Below are positions 8,012 to 15,167 of a DNA stretch of 23,248 bases, one piece after another. Under the pieces are notes generated by a model, which saw nothing but the letters and a program-made list of their open reading frames with translations, was not told the DNA's origin and did no database searches. The stretch covers positions 1-23,248 of the forward strand of contig DAHXNT010000004.1 of the NCBI GenBank assembly GCA_027365215.1. Reading direction: 5' to 3'. The stretch is from Microcaldota archaeon (lineage in GTDB: Archaea > Micrarchaeota > Micrarchaeia > Micrarchaeales > Micrarchaeaceae). The first letter of the stretch is position 1. Each line of letters opens with the position of its first letter. A program made the position numbers and the translations under genes.

Positions 8012-8043
8012 CGCTATTATAGCGCTGCAAAATTATATATATG
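8012..8043 (-). promoter_or_regulatory. Promoter and palindrome of the CBS-HPF gene
   Basis: On the minus strand CATATATATAATTTTG (8028-8043) is a strong TATA region. The palindrome CGCTAT-T-ATAGCG at 8012-8024 sits near the predicted start site, where an operator would block initiation. A 5-bp hairpin (7984-7998) follows in the leader. Confidence 0.5.
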
Positions 8044-8077
8044 GCTTTTGCGGCGCGCAATTTGGGGCCGCACGGAG

Positions 8078-8090
8078 AAAATATAATATA
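8078..8090 (+). promoter_or_regulatory. TATA box of the tRNA-Cys gene
   Basis: AAAATATAATATA ends 30 bases before the first base of the mature tRNA. That places the transcript start a few bases upstream of it, the normal arrangement for archaeal tRNA genes. Confidence 0.6.
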
Positions 8091-8120
8091 GTTGCGTGTC
8101 AGATAGTGATAGATGCCCGG

Positions 8121-8191
8121 GCCAGGATGGCAGATCGGCCATGCGACCGCCTGCAGAGCGGTGAAGGAGGGTTCAACTCCCTCTCCTGGCT
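8121..8191 (+). tRNA. tRNA-Cys (anticodon GCA)
   Basis: The 71-base sequence folds into a full cloverleaf. The acceptor stem is GCCAGGA/TCCTGGC (8121-8127 with 8184-8190). The D stem is GCA/TGC with a nine-base loop containing GG. The anticodon stem is ACCGC/GCGGT with loop CTGCAGA, so the anticodon GCA is at 8153-8155. The variable loop has four bases, and the T stem is GAGGG/CCCTC with loop TTCAACT. The discriminator base is U (8191), the identity base of tRNA-Cys. There is no intron, and CCA is not encoded. Confidence 0.95.
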
Positions 8192-8221
8192 TTCCCCGAG
8201 TTGCGTACGCGCCGCGCCGCC

Positions 8222-9151
8222 TCAGTCCTTCACGGATATGCTGTCCAGCGCCGCATCCAGCTGTATCGTCGACGCGTTGTCCTTTCCGGCTATGCTCTGC
8301 GAAGAGGGCGGCTTAATGCCCCTCGACATGAACCTCTCCTCGAAAGTGTCGCTGTTCTCCCAGTCGAAGAAGACGCCGGTGGCCATGCTGTCTGGCGTTT
8401 CGCCGAGCAGCACGCCCAGCGCGTTCATGCGCTTCTCGTTCACCTCCTTGGTGTCCTTGGGATTCTTCACCTTGCCGTCGAACGTCTCGGGCAGCTTGTG
8501 CGTGTGCTGCGCGAACCAGTTCGCAGAGGTGTATGCAGCGTTGTACGTCGGGCAGCCCTGAAGTATGTCGACAAGCGCTAGGCCCTTGTGCTTGAGGGCC
8601 TTGGCCATTATCTCGGTCTGCTCCTTGACGTTGTAGCTCTCGGTCCTAGCCACGAACGTGTACCCTGCCATGAGCGCGATCGCAAGGGGGTTGAGCGCGC
8701 CATTTATGTTCGGGGTGGGCATCGACTTTGCCTTCCTGCCCTCGGGCAGGGTCGGGCTCGCCTGCCCCTTCGTCAGGGAGTACACGCCGTTGTCGTGTAT
8801 GAACATCTTCACGTCTACGTTTCTTCTTCCGGCACTTACGAAGTGGCCCGCGCCTATGCCGTAGGTGTCACCGTCGCCGCTGTCTACTATCACGCTCAGC
8901 TCAGGATTCGCGAGCTTTATGCCTTCCGCGAACGGTATCGCCCTGCCGTGCAGCGTGTGCACGCCGTTTGCGTTGATGAAATGAGGCAGCTTCGACGAGC
9001 AACCTATTCCGGATACGATCACGGTCTTGTGCGGATCCAGCTGCGCCGCTATCATTGCGTTCTTCACAGACAGCAGTATGCCGAAATCGCCGCAGCCCGG
9101 GCACCAGTCGCTGTCCTCATTGGACGTCAGTTCCTTTATGCTAATAGCCAT
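8222..9151 (-). CDS. 2-oxoacid:ferredoxin oxidoreductase, beta subunit
   Basis: The beta subunit binds thiamine diphosphate and a [4Fe-4S] cluster and, with the fused gamma-alpha subunit next door, converts a 2-oxoacid plus CoA to acyl-CoA, CO2 and reduced ferredoxin. In this 309-residue protein the cluster ligands are Cys17 and Cys20 (WCPGCGDFG), Cys51 (GIGCSS) and the Cys in QGCPTYN near residue 200. The TPP/Mg motif is GDGDTYGIGAGH with the downstream NGVYSLTKGQ. The C-terminal extension (about 215-309) is typical of two-subunit archaeal enzymes. It overlaps the upstream gene by 11 bp, so the two subunits are co-translated. Substrate (pyruvate, 2-oxoglutarate or broad) cannot be settled by eye. 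Confidence 0.93.
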   Translation of the reverse strand: MAISIKELTSNEDSDWCPGCGDFGILLSVKNAMIAAQLDPHKTVIVSGIGCSSKLPHFINANGVHTLHGRAIPFAEGIKLANPELSVIVDSGDGDTYGIGAGHFVSAGRRNVDVKMFIHDNGVYSLTKGQASPTLPEGRKAKSMPTPNINGALNPLAIALMAGYTFVARTESYNVKEQTEIMAKALKHKGLALVDILQGCPTYNAAYTSANWFAQHTHKLPETFDGKVKNPKDTKEVNEKRMNALGVLLGETPDSMATGVFFDWENSDTFEERFMSRGIKPPSSQSIAGKDNASTIQLDAALDSISVKD

Positions 9152-10952
9152 TCAACACCACCTTGTTCTTCCCCTTAAGTATCTCGTCCAGCGCCGCGGA
9201 GACTTCGTCGTATCTCATGAGCCTGCCGTTGTACTTCAGTATCTGGTTCCTTATGAGCACGCCTGATGTAGCTGCGATGTGCTGGCGCAATTGCCCCGAT
9301 ATGTTCTGCTCCACGCACACCGAGTTCTTCGCAGACGATATTATCTTTGCGATGTCAGGGTCCAGAGGCATTATCACCTTCACGCGGAGGAACGCGATGT
9401 TCTTCCTTCCGGATACCGCCTCGGATATCGCGCCGCACGGGCCGCCCCACGACACCACAAGAAGGTCGGCCTTCTTCGGGTCGCCCGTAATGGAATACTT
9501 CTCCTCCTTCTTGAGCTCTGAGATTATGAGGTCGTACTTGCTGTTCCTTTTTTCCATCATCCTGTTCCTGTTGTTGGGATCCTCGTCTATGTGGCCGTAC
9601 TCGTCGTGCTCGTCCCCTGTAATCCATTCCACTCCGCCGGGGCCGCCCATGACAACCCTCGGCGATATGTTGTCTTCAGTGAACTCGAACCTCTTGTAGG
9701 TGTCTCCGCCTGTGGGCGAAAGCTTCCCCCTGTCAACCCTGTAATCGCTCTTGAACTTCTGCACGTAATCCCTGGGCATGCTGGAGGACGCCTGAGCTAC
9801 GGACTTCTCGCCCAGCACTATGACCGGCAACTGGTATCTCTCCGCGTAGTTGAATGCGTTTGCGACCACCTCTATGTATTCCTCGATGCTCCCTGGAGCG
9901 ACGACCATCCTGCCGAAGTCGCCATGTCCCTGGTGCACTGCGAACATAAGGTCGCCCTGCTCCGTCCTCGTGGGCTGGCCAGTCGCTGGCGCGCCCCTCT
10001 GGTGGTCCACTACCACGACTGGTATCTCACACATTCCGGCGTACGTTATGGTCTCCGTCATCAGCGAGAGGCCGGGGCCCGACGTCGAGGTCGACACCCT
10101 GAAGCCTGCATGCGCGGCGCCTGTGGCCATCGCTATGACTGCGAGCTCGCTTTCGGGCTGGACCACCCTCATCCCGAATTCAGGATGCGACTCTATGAAT
10201 GCACTCTCGTCGGTAGCGGGCGTTATCGGATAGTAGACCTGCATCTTGCAGCCAGCTATCGCCTTGCCGATTGCCGCGGCTGTGAAGCCCTCCATGTACA
10301 GAAGGTCGCTGCCTGCACGCGACTCGAGCTTCATGACCGGCTTCAGCCCGGATTCGGTGATGTAGCCGAACGCCTCGTCGGCCACCGCTATGTCCATGTC
10401 TATCACGGTGACCGGCTTCTTGGCGAATTCCTTCTTTATTGCTGCGTCTATGTCCTCCAACTTGAAGCCCATCATGAAAGCGGACACGGCTACGCAGATT
10501 ATGTTCTTGGCGATTGACACGTTGTTGCTGGGAAGCTTCAGCTTCGTTGCGGCCGCGCCTATTATCCTGTCGAAATCCACCTGCACCACGTTTATGTCGT
10601 TGCGGCCTATCTTTGTCCTGTCGACGCTGGTGTCGACTATCAGGGTGCCGCCCGGCTTTACATCCTTCATGTGGCCGTCCTGGATCGGCTCGCCCCTCTT
10701 GTTCGTCTCCCCTAACACGGATTCCTTGTCGAAGAAGACGGCTATGTCCACCGTGCTGGGTATGGATGAGATGTTCTTGTCCGACACCCTGACGGTGAAG
10801 AAGCTGTGCATACCCTTTATATTGGAGAAGTATTCCCTGTAGCCGAAGACGTTGTAGCCGAACTTCATCATGAGCCTTGCGAACAGGCCGAGCGCCGAAT
10901 CTATGCCGCTTCCCTGCTTACCTCCCGTCATCCAATTTATATCCACCATCAT
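9141..10952 (-). CDS. 2-oxoacid:ferredoxin oxidoreductase, fused gamma-alpha subunit
   Basis: From ATG 10952 the protein has 603 residues. The gamma domain is N-terminal (MTGGKQGSGIDSA, FGYREYFSNIKG). The alpha domain starts near residue 200 with the YYPITPATDES motif, the YPITP signature of two-subunit archaeal enzymes, followed by QPESELAVIAMATGAAHAG and STSGPGLSLMTE. A transketolase C-terminal-like domain lies near the end (about 480-600). ATG 10952 is preferred over an upstream in-frame start at 11015: homology begins at MMVDINWMTGGKQGSG, and the TATA box at 11020-11034 would leave the upstream start at or before the transcription start. The beta subunit follows with an 11-bp overlap. The enzyme needs ferredoxin, which is not encoded here. 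Confidence 0.93.
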   Translation of the reverse strand: MMVDINWMTGGKQGSGIDSALGLFARLMMKFGYNVFGYREYFSNIKGMHSFFTVRVSDKNISSIPSTVDIAVFFDKESVLGETNKRGEPIQDGHMKDVKPGGTLIVDTSVDRTKIGRNDINVVQVDFDRIIGAAATKLKLPSNNVSIAKNIICVAVSAFMMGFKLEDIDAAIKKEFAKKPVTVIDMDIAVADEAFGYITESGLKPVMKLESRAGSDLLYMEGFTAAAIGKAIAGCKMQVYYPITPATDESAFIESHPEFGMRVVQPESELAVIAMATGAAHAGFRVSTSTSGPGLSLMTETITYAGMCEIPVVVVDHQRGAPATGQPTRTEQGDLMFAVHQGHGDFGRMVVAPGSIEEYIEVVANAFNYAERYQLPVIVLGEKSVAQASSSMPRDYVQKFKSDYRVDRGKLSPTGGDTYKRFEFTEDNISPRVVMGGPGGVEWITGDEHDEYGHIDEDPNNRNRMMEKRNSKYDLIISELKKEEKYSITGDPKKADLLVVSWGGPCGAISEAVSGRKNIAFLRVKVIMPLDPDIAKIISSAKNSVCVEQNISGQLRQHIAATSGVLIRNQILKYNGRLMRYDEVSAALDEILKGKNKVVLNGY

Positions 10953-11019
10953 ACCACTGCTCGCGCGGCGGCTTAGCATTCTGCCACAACCGCACAGGAC
11001 ATTAACTAAATACAAAAAT

Positions 11020-11034
11020 ACGAATAAATATATG
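11020..11034. promoter_or_regulatory. TATA box for the oxidoreductase operon, possibly used in both directions
   Basis: The minus strand reads TCATATATTTATTCG, a good archaeal TATA region about 70 bases before ATG 10952. Read on the plus strand (ATAAATATATGA) it could also start a transcript at about 11055, just before the hairpin described next. Confidence 0.5.
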
Positions 11035-11068
11035 ACATTTCATGCAGGGGTAAGGATGTAAAAGAAAG

Positions 11069-11117
11069 CTCGCGCACTACAGGGCTGTTTACCGCGAGTG
11101 AGATGCGCATGTTTTTT
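11069..11117 (+). other. Hairpin with an alternative pairing and T-run in a long intergenic gap
   Basis: The 315-bp gap between the oxidoreductase start and the radical SAM gene holds no convincing gene. It contains CTCGCG (11069-11074) pairing with CGCGAG (11093-11098), a competing pairing GCGCA (11072-11076) with TGCGC (11104-11108), and six T at 11112-11117. A TATA-like element at 11020-11034 would start transcription just upstream. It could be a short RNA or an attenuated leader, or nothing. The stems are short. Confidence 0.25.
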
Positions 11118-11167
11118 GTATCTTTGTAACGGTGGGCATAGAATATCTTTAAAAATATGGTTACTTA

Positions 11168-11176
11168 TTTATATAA
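11168..11176 (+). promoter_or_regulatory. TATA box for the radical SAM gene
   Basis: TTTATATAA lies about 92-100 bases before the ATG and predicts a 5' leader of about 65-70 bases. GGTGAT at 11258-11263 is a possible ribosome-binding site just ahead of ATG 11268. Confidence 0.45.
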
Positions 11177-11267
11177 TTATAAGTCGGTAATATGGCAGGG
11201 GGTGCCAAAAAAGGATACTATTACTGTAAGGCGCGCAGTCCACGATGAAACTATTTGGTGATCATCA

Positions 11268-12980
11268 ATGGCAAGGTTTGTGCTGGTATCTGATACGACG
11301 CTTGTTAGCGACTATAGGAACTTTCCGTTACTGGACTTCCTTCCTACCGCGCCGTCGAACACGGTGCCAGGATTTATCTACAATTTCCTGAAAGGGCCAG
11401 CCCCCAAGCCGATGCCAAACGGCGAGGCAGTATACTCGCCCTATTCGCTGAGGAAAATCGAGGCGGCGCTGCTGCAGAGATACAGCAGGGAAGAAGTCGC
11501 GGTGCCGCATGAGAACTCCATCGAAAAGTTCATAGACGACAAAACAGAGATCATTGCGGTAAGTACCATGGATCCGCTAGGGTACGGGCCTCTGACCATG
11601 TCGTACGCGATGCTTTTCGGCAAGGATTATTATCCATGGGTAAAGGTGGAATGGACCAGGCTTATAAGCAGGATCAACGCGGCAAGGAAGAACAAGAAGG
11701 CGAAGCTTCTTATCGGAGGACCTGGCGTCTGGGAATTCTCGCTCACTCCGGAAGAGCTCGATAAGGAGGGCATAGACTACGCCTTCCAGGGGGAGTCGGA
11801 GGATGTCATAGCGGATCTCTTCGCGCAGATATCGGATGGCAGCATAGACAAGGCGAAATTCTACAACGGCTTCCTCAGCTATGACGACAGTTTCAGGCCG
11901 TCGTACAAGGAACACCCGAAGTTCATATGCAGGAACCCCGCGAGCAGGAGGATATTCCCGATGCTTGAGGAGATACCGAAGATCGTCAGGCCCTCCATGA
12001 AAGGGCTTGTGGAAGTCATGAGGGGGTGCGGCATAGGCTGCGACTTCTGCGAGGTCACGCTGAGGCCCCTCAGGTACGTGCCGCCGGAGGTTGTGGCTGA
12101 CGAGATAAAGGTGAACATGTCGGCACAGGGCGGCGCGGCGTACGACAATGCATGGCTGCAGAGCGATGAGATATTCGCGTATAAGCACGAACGATTCTAC
12201 CGACCGAACGTGGAGGCGCTTACCGAGCTGTTCAGCACGGTCATGGCGGTCAAGGGTGTAAGGAGGACGAACCCGACGCATGGCAGGATATCCATACCTG
12301 CCGCCTTCCCTGAGCTGATAGAGAAGCTGTCTGGTATAATCAAGGCGGGACCGGACAACTGGATAGGTATACAGGTCGGAGTGGAGACCGGCAGCGACAG
12401 GCTCGCAGGGATACACATGCCGAACAAGACCCTGCCGCTTAAGATAGGCCCCGATGGGTCGTGGAAGGAGATTGTCTGGAATGGCACCATGAACTTCAAC
12501 AAGTATTACTGGAGGCCGGCGTTCACGGTGCAGACGGGCCAGAGGGACGAGACCGACGAGGATAACTGGGAGACGGTTTCGCTGATAAACACGATGAGCA
12601 ATTCAGTCGTAGACGGCAGGCCGTTCGAGTTCACGATAACGCCGATGCAGAACGTGCCCCTCGGGAAGATAAAGAGCAGGGACATCTCGACCGAGATGAT
12701 GTCTGCGTCGCAGATAGCGGTCTACTATGCGGCATACAGGCATCTCGCCAAGATGGCTACGAGGAACGCGAGGAAGAGCAGCAATGGCAACGTCATGACC
12801 AGGGCAGGCATGTCGGGCGCGATAAACCTTGGCGGCTGGGTCATGATGAAGTTCGTCGAGGGGCTTGCGAAGAAGCGCAAGGTTGACATCGAGAAGGTCA
12901 AGAGGTATGGGTTGGAGGGAGGAACTGCGCTGAAAGAGCGCAAGTACGGGATAGACTCGGTGCAGCAGATAGAGAAATGA
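11268..12980 (+). CDS. B12-binding-type radical SAM protein, function unknown
   Basis: The 570-residue protein has an N-terminal region (about 1-200) like the cobalamin-binding Rossmann domain of class B radical SAM enzymes, with LIGGPGVWEF and a following YAFQGESEDVIADLF. The radical SAM core follows, with the [4Fe-4S] motif RGCGIGCDFC (Cys254, Cys258, Cys261; C-x3-C-x2-C). Later blocks include GVETGSDRLAG and a TFVQTGQRDE-like stretch (FTVQTGQRDETDED). No clear B12-ligand DxHxxG motif is visible, so cobalamin binding is uncertain. Such proteins often modify RNA, lipids or peptides. The gene appears to be a single unit with its own promoter, and no neighbour suggests a substrate. Arg/Ile codon use matches the backbone. 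The radical SAM assignment is sure; the reaction is unknown. Confidence 0.85.
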   Translation: MARFVLVSDTTLVSDYRNFPLLDFLPTAPSNTVPGFIYNFLKGPAPKPMPNGEAVYSPYSLRKIEAALLQRYSREEVAVPHENSIEKFIDDKTEIIAVSTMDPLGYGPLTMSYAMLFGKDYYPWVKVEWTRLISRINAARKNKKAKLLIGGPGVWEFSLTPEELDKEGIDYAFQGESEDVIADLFAQISDGSIDKAKFYNGFLSYDDSFRPSYKEHPKFICRNPASRRIFPMLEEIPKIVRPSMKGLVEVMRGCGIGCDFCEVTLRPLRYVPPEVVADEIKVNMSAQGGAAYDNAWLQSDEIFAYKHERFYRPNVEALTELFSTVMAVKGVRRTNPTHGRISIPAAFPELIEKLSGIIKAGPDNWIGIQVGVETGSDRLAGIHMPNKTLPLKIGPDGSWKEIVWNGTMNFNKYYWRPAFTVQTGQRDETDEDNWETVSLINTMSNSVVDGRPFEFTITPMQNVPLGKIKSRDISTEMMSASQIAVYYAAYRHLAKMATRNARKSSNGNVMTRAGMSGAINLGGWVMMKFVEGLAKKRKVDIEKVKRYGLEGGTALKERKYGIDSVQQIEK

Positions 12981-12997
12981 TTTCGCCGGCCAGACGC

Positions 12998-13489
12998 TCA
13001 GACGTCGAGCACCACGCTCATCGCATATCTACCCTTTTCCCTTGAGACCTTCAGGCTGAACCTCGATATCCCCTTTACGTCGAATTTCCTGTGCTTCGGA
13101 TCCTGCGGCATGCCGCTTACCGTTGCATGCAGGAGATACTTGCCGTTTTCTTCTTTTATTGTAATCTTCTCGGCGCCGAAAGGCGATATTCCGTTTGCGT
13201 CCGCTTCTGACAATGCATCCTGCAGCGATAGCCATGCAAGCTCTTCAAGGCTGTCGGCCTTTTCATTGACCTGGAAAGTGTCAATGCCGTTGCCACTGCC
13301 TTTGGCGGATTTGACCGATTTGGCGATTTTTGCGACGGATGCGCGGTACGCCATCGTGTCGAAAAGTGCGAGGAACGCGTTCCCAAATAGCTTCGCCGGG
13401 CTCGCCCCGTATGCCATGAACTCTATGTCCGCAGTGTGGTTGACGAACCTGTAGCCTAGCCTAGGCATGCTATCGGTAATAGATTGCAT
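12998..13489 (-). CDS. Archease (activator of the RtcB RNA ligase)
   Basis: Archease promotes turnover of the RNA ligase RtcB in tRNA splicing and RNA repair. The 163-residue protein has the signature NHTADIEFMAYG with His18 and Asp21, a following LFGNAFLALFDTMA helix, and a final VVLDV strand whose aspartate near the C-terminus is the metal-site residue in the family. ATG 13489 is the longest start; ATG 13468 (MPRLGYRF) fits the usual family N-terminus about as well or better. There is no Shine-Dalgarno site at either. The gene lies divergent from the guide RNA and archaeosortase genes. rtcB is not in the window. Length is slightly above the usual 140 or so because of a Gly/Ser/Lys-rich insert near residue 60-70. 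Confidence 0.9.
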   Translation of the reverse strand: MQSITDSMPRLGYRFVNHTADIEFMAYGASPAKLFGNAFLALFDTMAYRASVAKIAKSVKSAKGSGNGIDTFQVNEKADSLEELAWLSLQDALSEADANGISPFGAEKITIKEENGKYLLHATVSGMPQDPKHRKFDVKGISRFSLKVSREKGRYAMSVVLDV

Positions 13490-13535
13490 GGAAGGTATTT
13501 TAACGTAGGGTAGGCTGCGCCAATACCTATAAGAG

Positions 13536-13541
13536 TATAAA
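13536..13541 (+). promoter_or_regulatory. TATA box 25 bases before the C/D guide RNA
   Basis: TATAAA at 13536-13541 places a plus-strand start at about 13560-13565, which coincides with the 5' end of the predicted C/D box RNA. On the minus strand the same bases read TTTATA and could serve archease. Confidence 0.55.
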
Positions 13542-13561
13542 TGTTTGTCGACAATTATCTC

Positions 13562-13621
13562 TGTCCTGTGAAGATAAGAGTAACTTCTGAAAAGTGATGA
13601 TGCCCATTACGGCGGAGGACA
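13562..13621 (+). ncRNA. Probable box C/D guide RNA (sRNA)
   Basis: In order: 5' stem TGTCC (13562-13566); C box GTGAAGA (13568-13574, one mismatch to RUGAUGA); a 12-base spacer; a perfect D' box CTGA (13587-13590); AAA; a perfect C' box GTGATGA (13594-13600); a second 12-base spacer; D-like box CGGA (13613-13616, one mismatch); and GGACA (13617-13621), which pairs with the 5' stem. The kink-turn works: a three-base bulge TGT, tandem sheared G-A pairs, then G73-C13613. The two deviations meet, because the usual U-U pair becomes A-G. The D' spacer TAAGAGTAACTT and the D spacer TGCCCATTACGG would be the guides for 2'-O-methylation of rRNA or tRNA; I could not name the targets. The RNA ends 10 bases before the archaeosortase start, so it may be cut from that leader. 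Confidence 0.65.
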
Positions 13622-13631
13622 AACAGGTGTT

Positions 13632-15167
13632 TTGTTGGGAGGGGTTAATCAGAAAGCGATAGGCATAGCGGTCCTTTTTGTGGCGTTCCTCCTCGGCACC
13701 GTCAATTCAATCGCGAGAACGAGCTTTACCATACTCGATACTGACTCGACGACATACATCATAATCGTAATGCTGATGATCTTCCCGTTCATCGCATTCT
13801 ACATCAAGGAGGACCTTAACGTTGCAGGCAGGCGGCGGGACATTGCCATAGGCGCGGCGCTGTTCGTCGCGTACGTGGCCATAGTATCGTATCTCAGGGC
13901 GGCCATGTCGTTCGCCTTCGCGACGTACAGGATAGACGGGATAATGTTCCCTCTCCTGCTGGCTTCGCTGGTGATCACGATCTTCGGCCTGGAGTCGCTG
14001 AAGAGGTTCAACAGGCTGATGATATATTCGGTATTCGCGTCGCCGCTTCTGCTCATGCCCCTCATACTCGCGAACGGCGCATTCGCAAACTTCAATGCCG
14101 ACATAGTCTACAGCATACTCAGGCTTACGGGCGTGAACGCCGCAAAGAGCGGGATAGCGATAACAGGCGCGTCATCTTCCACCATAACGATAGCGAGCAC
14201 TTGCGTGCCAATCGGGATCTTCATTGCCACGGTCATGCTGCTGCTGCCGCTCGCATACCTGTACAGGGGCAGGATGAGGAACAAGGCGATTTGGATAGGC
14301 ACTGCAGTCATTGCAGTGCTGCTCATGAACATACTGCGCATGGCCGTCATCGCGCTGGCATGGGCGCACAGCGGGATAGGCAGCGCGATATCCCTCTTCC
14401 ACATCTTCGCAGGAGAGATCATATTCTACATAGCGATAGTGCTTTTCGTGCTGCTGGCCGGAAAGTTCGGTTTGACGCTCCGCGGCGCCCTCATACCCAG
14501 GAAAAGAGGCGTTCGGGCAGGCAGGGTGCCGCTGCTCCCGATAATACTGGCGTTAGTTTATGGCGCGCTAATATTCGTGCTCACGATGCCTTATGGCAGC
14601 ATGCTGTACGCAAGCCCAGCGCAGTTCTCCAATGCGTACAATGCGAGCACCAACCCGCAACAGCTGGTCGGCATAGAGCTAGGTGCCCTCGCAGCGCCGG
14701 GATACAACGTCAGCAATACGGGATCGTTGAACCCATTTGAGATATTCACTGTGAGGAATACGAGCACAAATTCCTCCATGTATGTAATATCAGGGTATCT
14801 GGACAGACCCGTGCCAGGGGTCCAGATGTTCAGGAACACGACCGTGAGGAACGAGGAAACCAACCTGCTCCCCAACGGCATATCGCTGGTCAGTGCGACT
14901 TACGAGTCGAACGGCACGTCGTTCTACCTAGATTACCTATCGGCGCCGTACATGGTGAACGGCTCCGAGGTCTCGGTCAACTATGAGGTATTCGTTCCGT
15001 CAAACGCGAGCGTGAGCATGTGCAGGCCGGGCTCCATCAAGGGAGGTTCTGCGGTGTCCGCAGCGGTGGACAGCTTCGAGTCGTCCATCTACAACGCCTT
15101 CATGGGCCGCTACAATGGCTCCACGCCGCTGTGCTATTCTTATGAGATAGCCATGGGTGCCACATGA
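13632..15167 (+). CDS. Archaeosortase/exosortase-family membrane protein with C-terminal external domain
   Basis: Exosortases and archaeosortases are membrane cysteine transpeptidases that process C-terminal sorting signals of surface proteins. The 511-residue protein has about eight to nine helices in residues 1-320 with the expected catalytic trio: Cys191 (STCVPIGIF), Arg236 (MNILRMAVIA) and His257 (LFHIFAGEI). After the last helix (about 300-320, LPIILALVYGALIFVL) a 190-residue external domain with many N-x-S/T sites follows, comparable in place to the EpsI-like tail of some exosortases. The start is TTG 13632 (a second TTG follows); there is no ATG in frame upstream before a stop. GGAGG at 13614-13618 may be the ribosome site but overlaps the guide RNA. 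The stop overlaps the next gene (ATGA). No protein with an obvious PGF-CTERM-type sorting tail is in the window. Confidence 0.82.
   Translation: MLGGVNQKAIGIAVLFVAFLLGTVNSIARTSFTILDTDSTTYIIIVMLMIFPFIAFYIKEDLNVAGRRRDIAIGAALFVAYVAIVSYLRAAMSFAFATYRIDGIMFPLLLASLVITIFGLESLKRFNRLMIYSVFASPLLLMPLILANGAFANFNADIVYSILRLTGVNAAKSGIAITGASSSTITIASTCVPIGIFIATVMLLLPLAYLYRGRMRNKAIWIGTAVIAVLLMNILRMAVIALAWAHSGIGSAISLFHIFAGEIIFYIAIVLFVLLAGKFGLTLRGALIPRKRGVRAGRVPLLPIILALVYGALIFVLTMPYGSMLYASPAQFSNAYNASTNPQQLVGIELGALAAPGYNVSNTGSLNPFEIFTVRNTSTNSSMYVISGYLDRPVPGVQMFRNTTVRNEETNLLPNGISLVSATYESNGTSFYLDYLSAPYMVNGSEVSVNYEVFVPSNASVSMCRPGSIKGGSAVSAAVDSFESSIYNAFMGRYNGSTPLCYSYEIAMGAT

Noticed and set aside
7407..8561. 384-residue open frame on the plus strand
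   Set aside because: It crosses the CBS-HPF gene antisense, the promoters, the tRNA-Cys gene and the oxidoreductase beta gene, so it cannot be a real protein. The openness comes from G+C-rich codon use.
9591..10517. 308-residue open frame on the plus strand
   Set aside because: Antisense to the oxidoreductase gamma-alpha gene, with no motif and shadow-like composition.
10953..11015. Longer N-terminus for the oxidoreductase gamma-alpha subunit
   Set aside because: The extra 21 residues match nothing in the family and their start lies next to the TATA box, so they are probably not transcribed.
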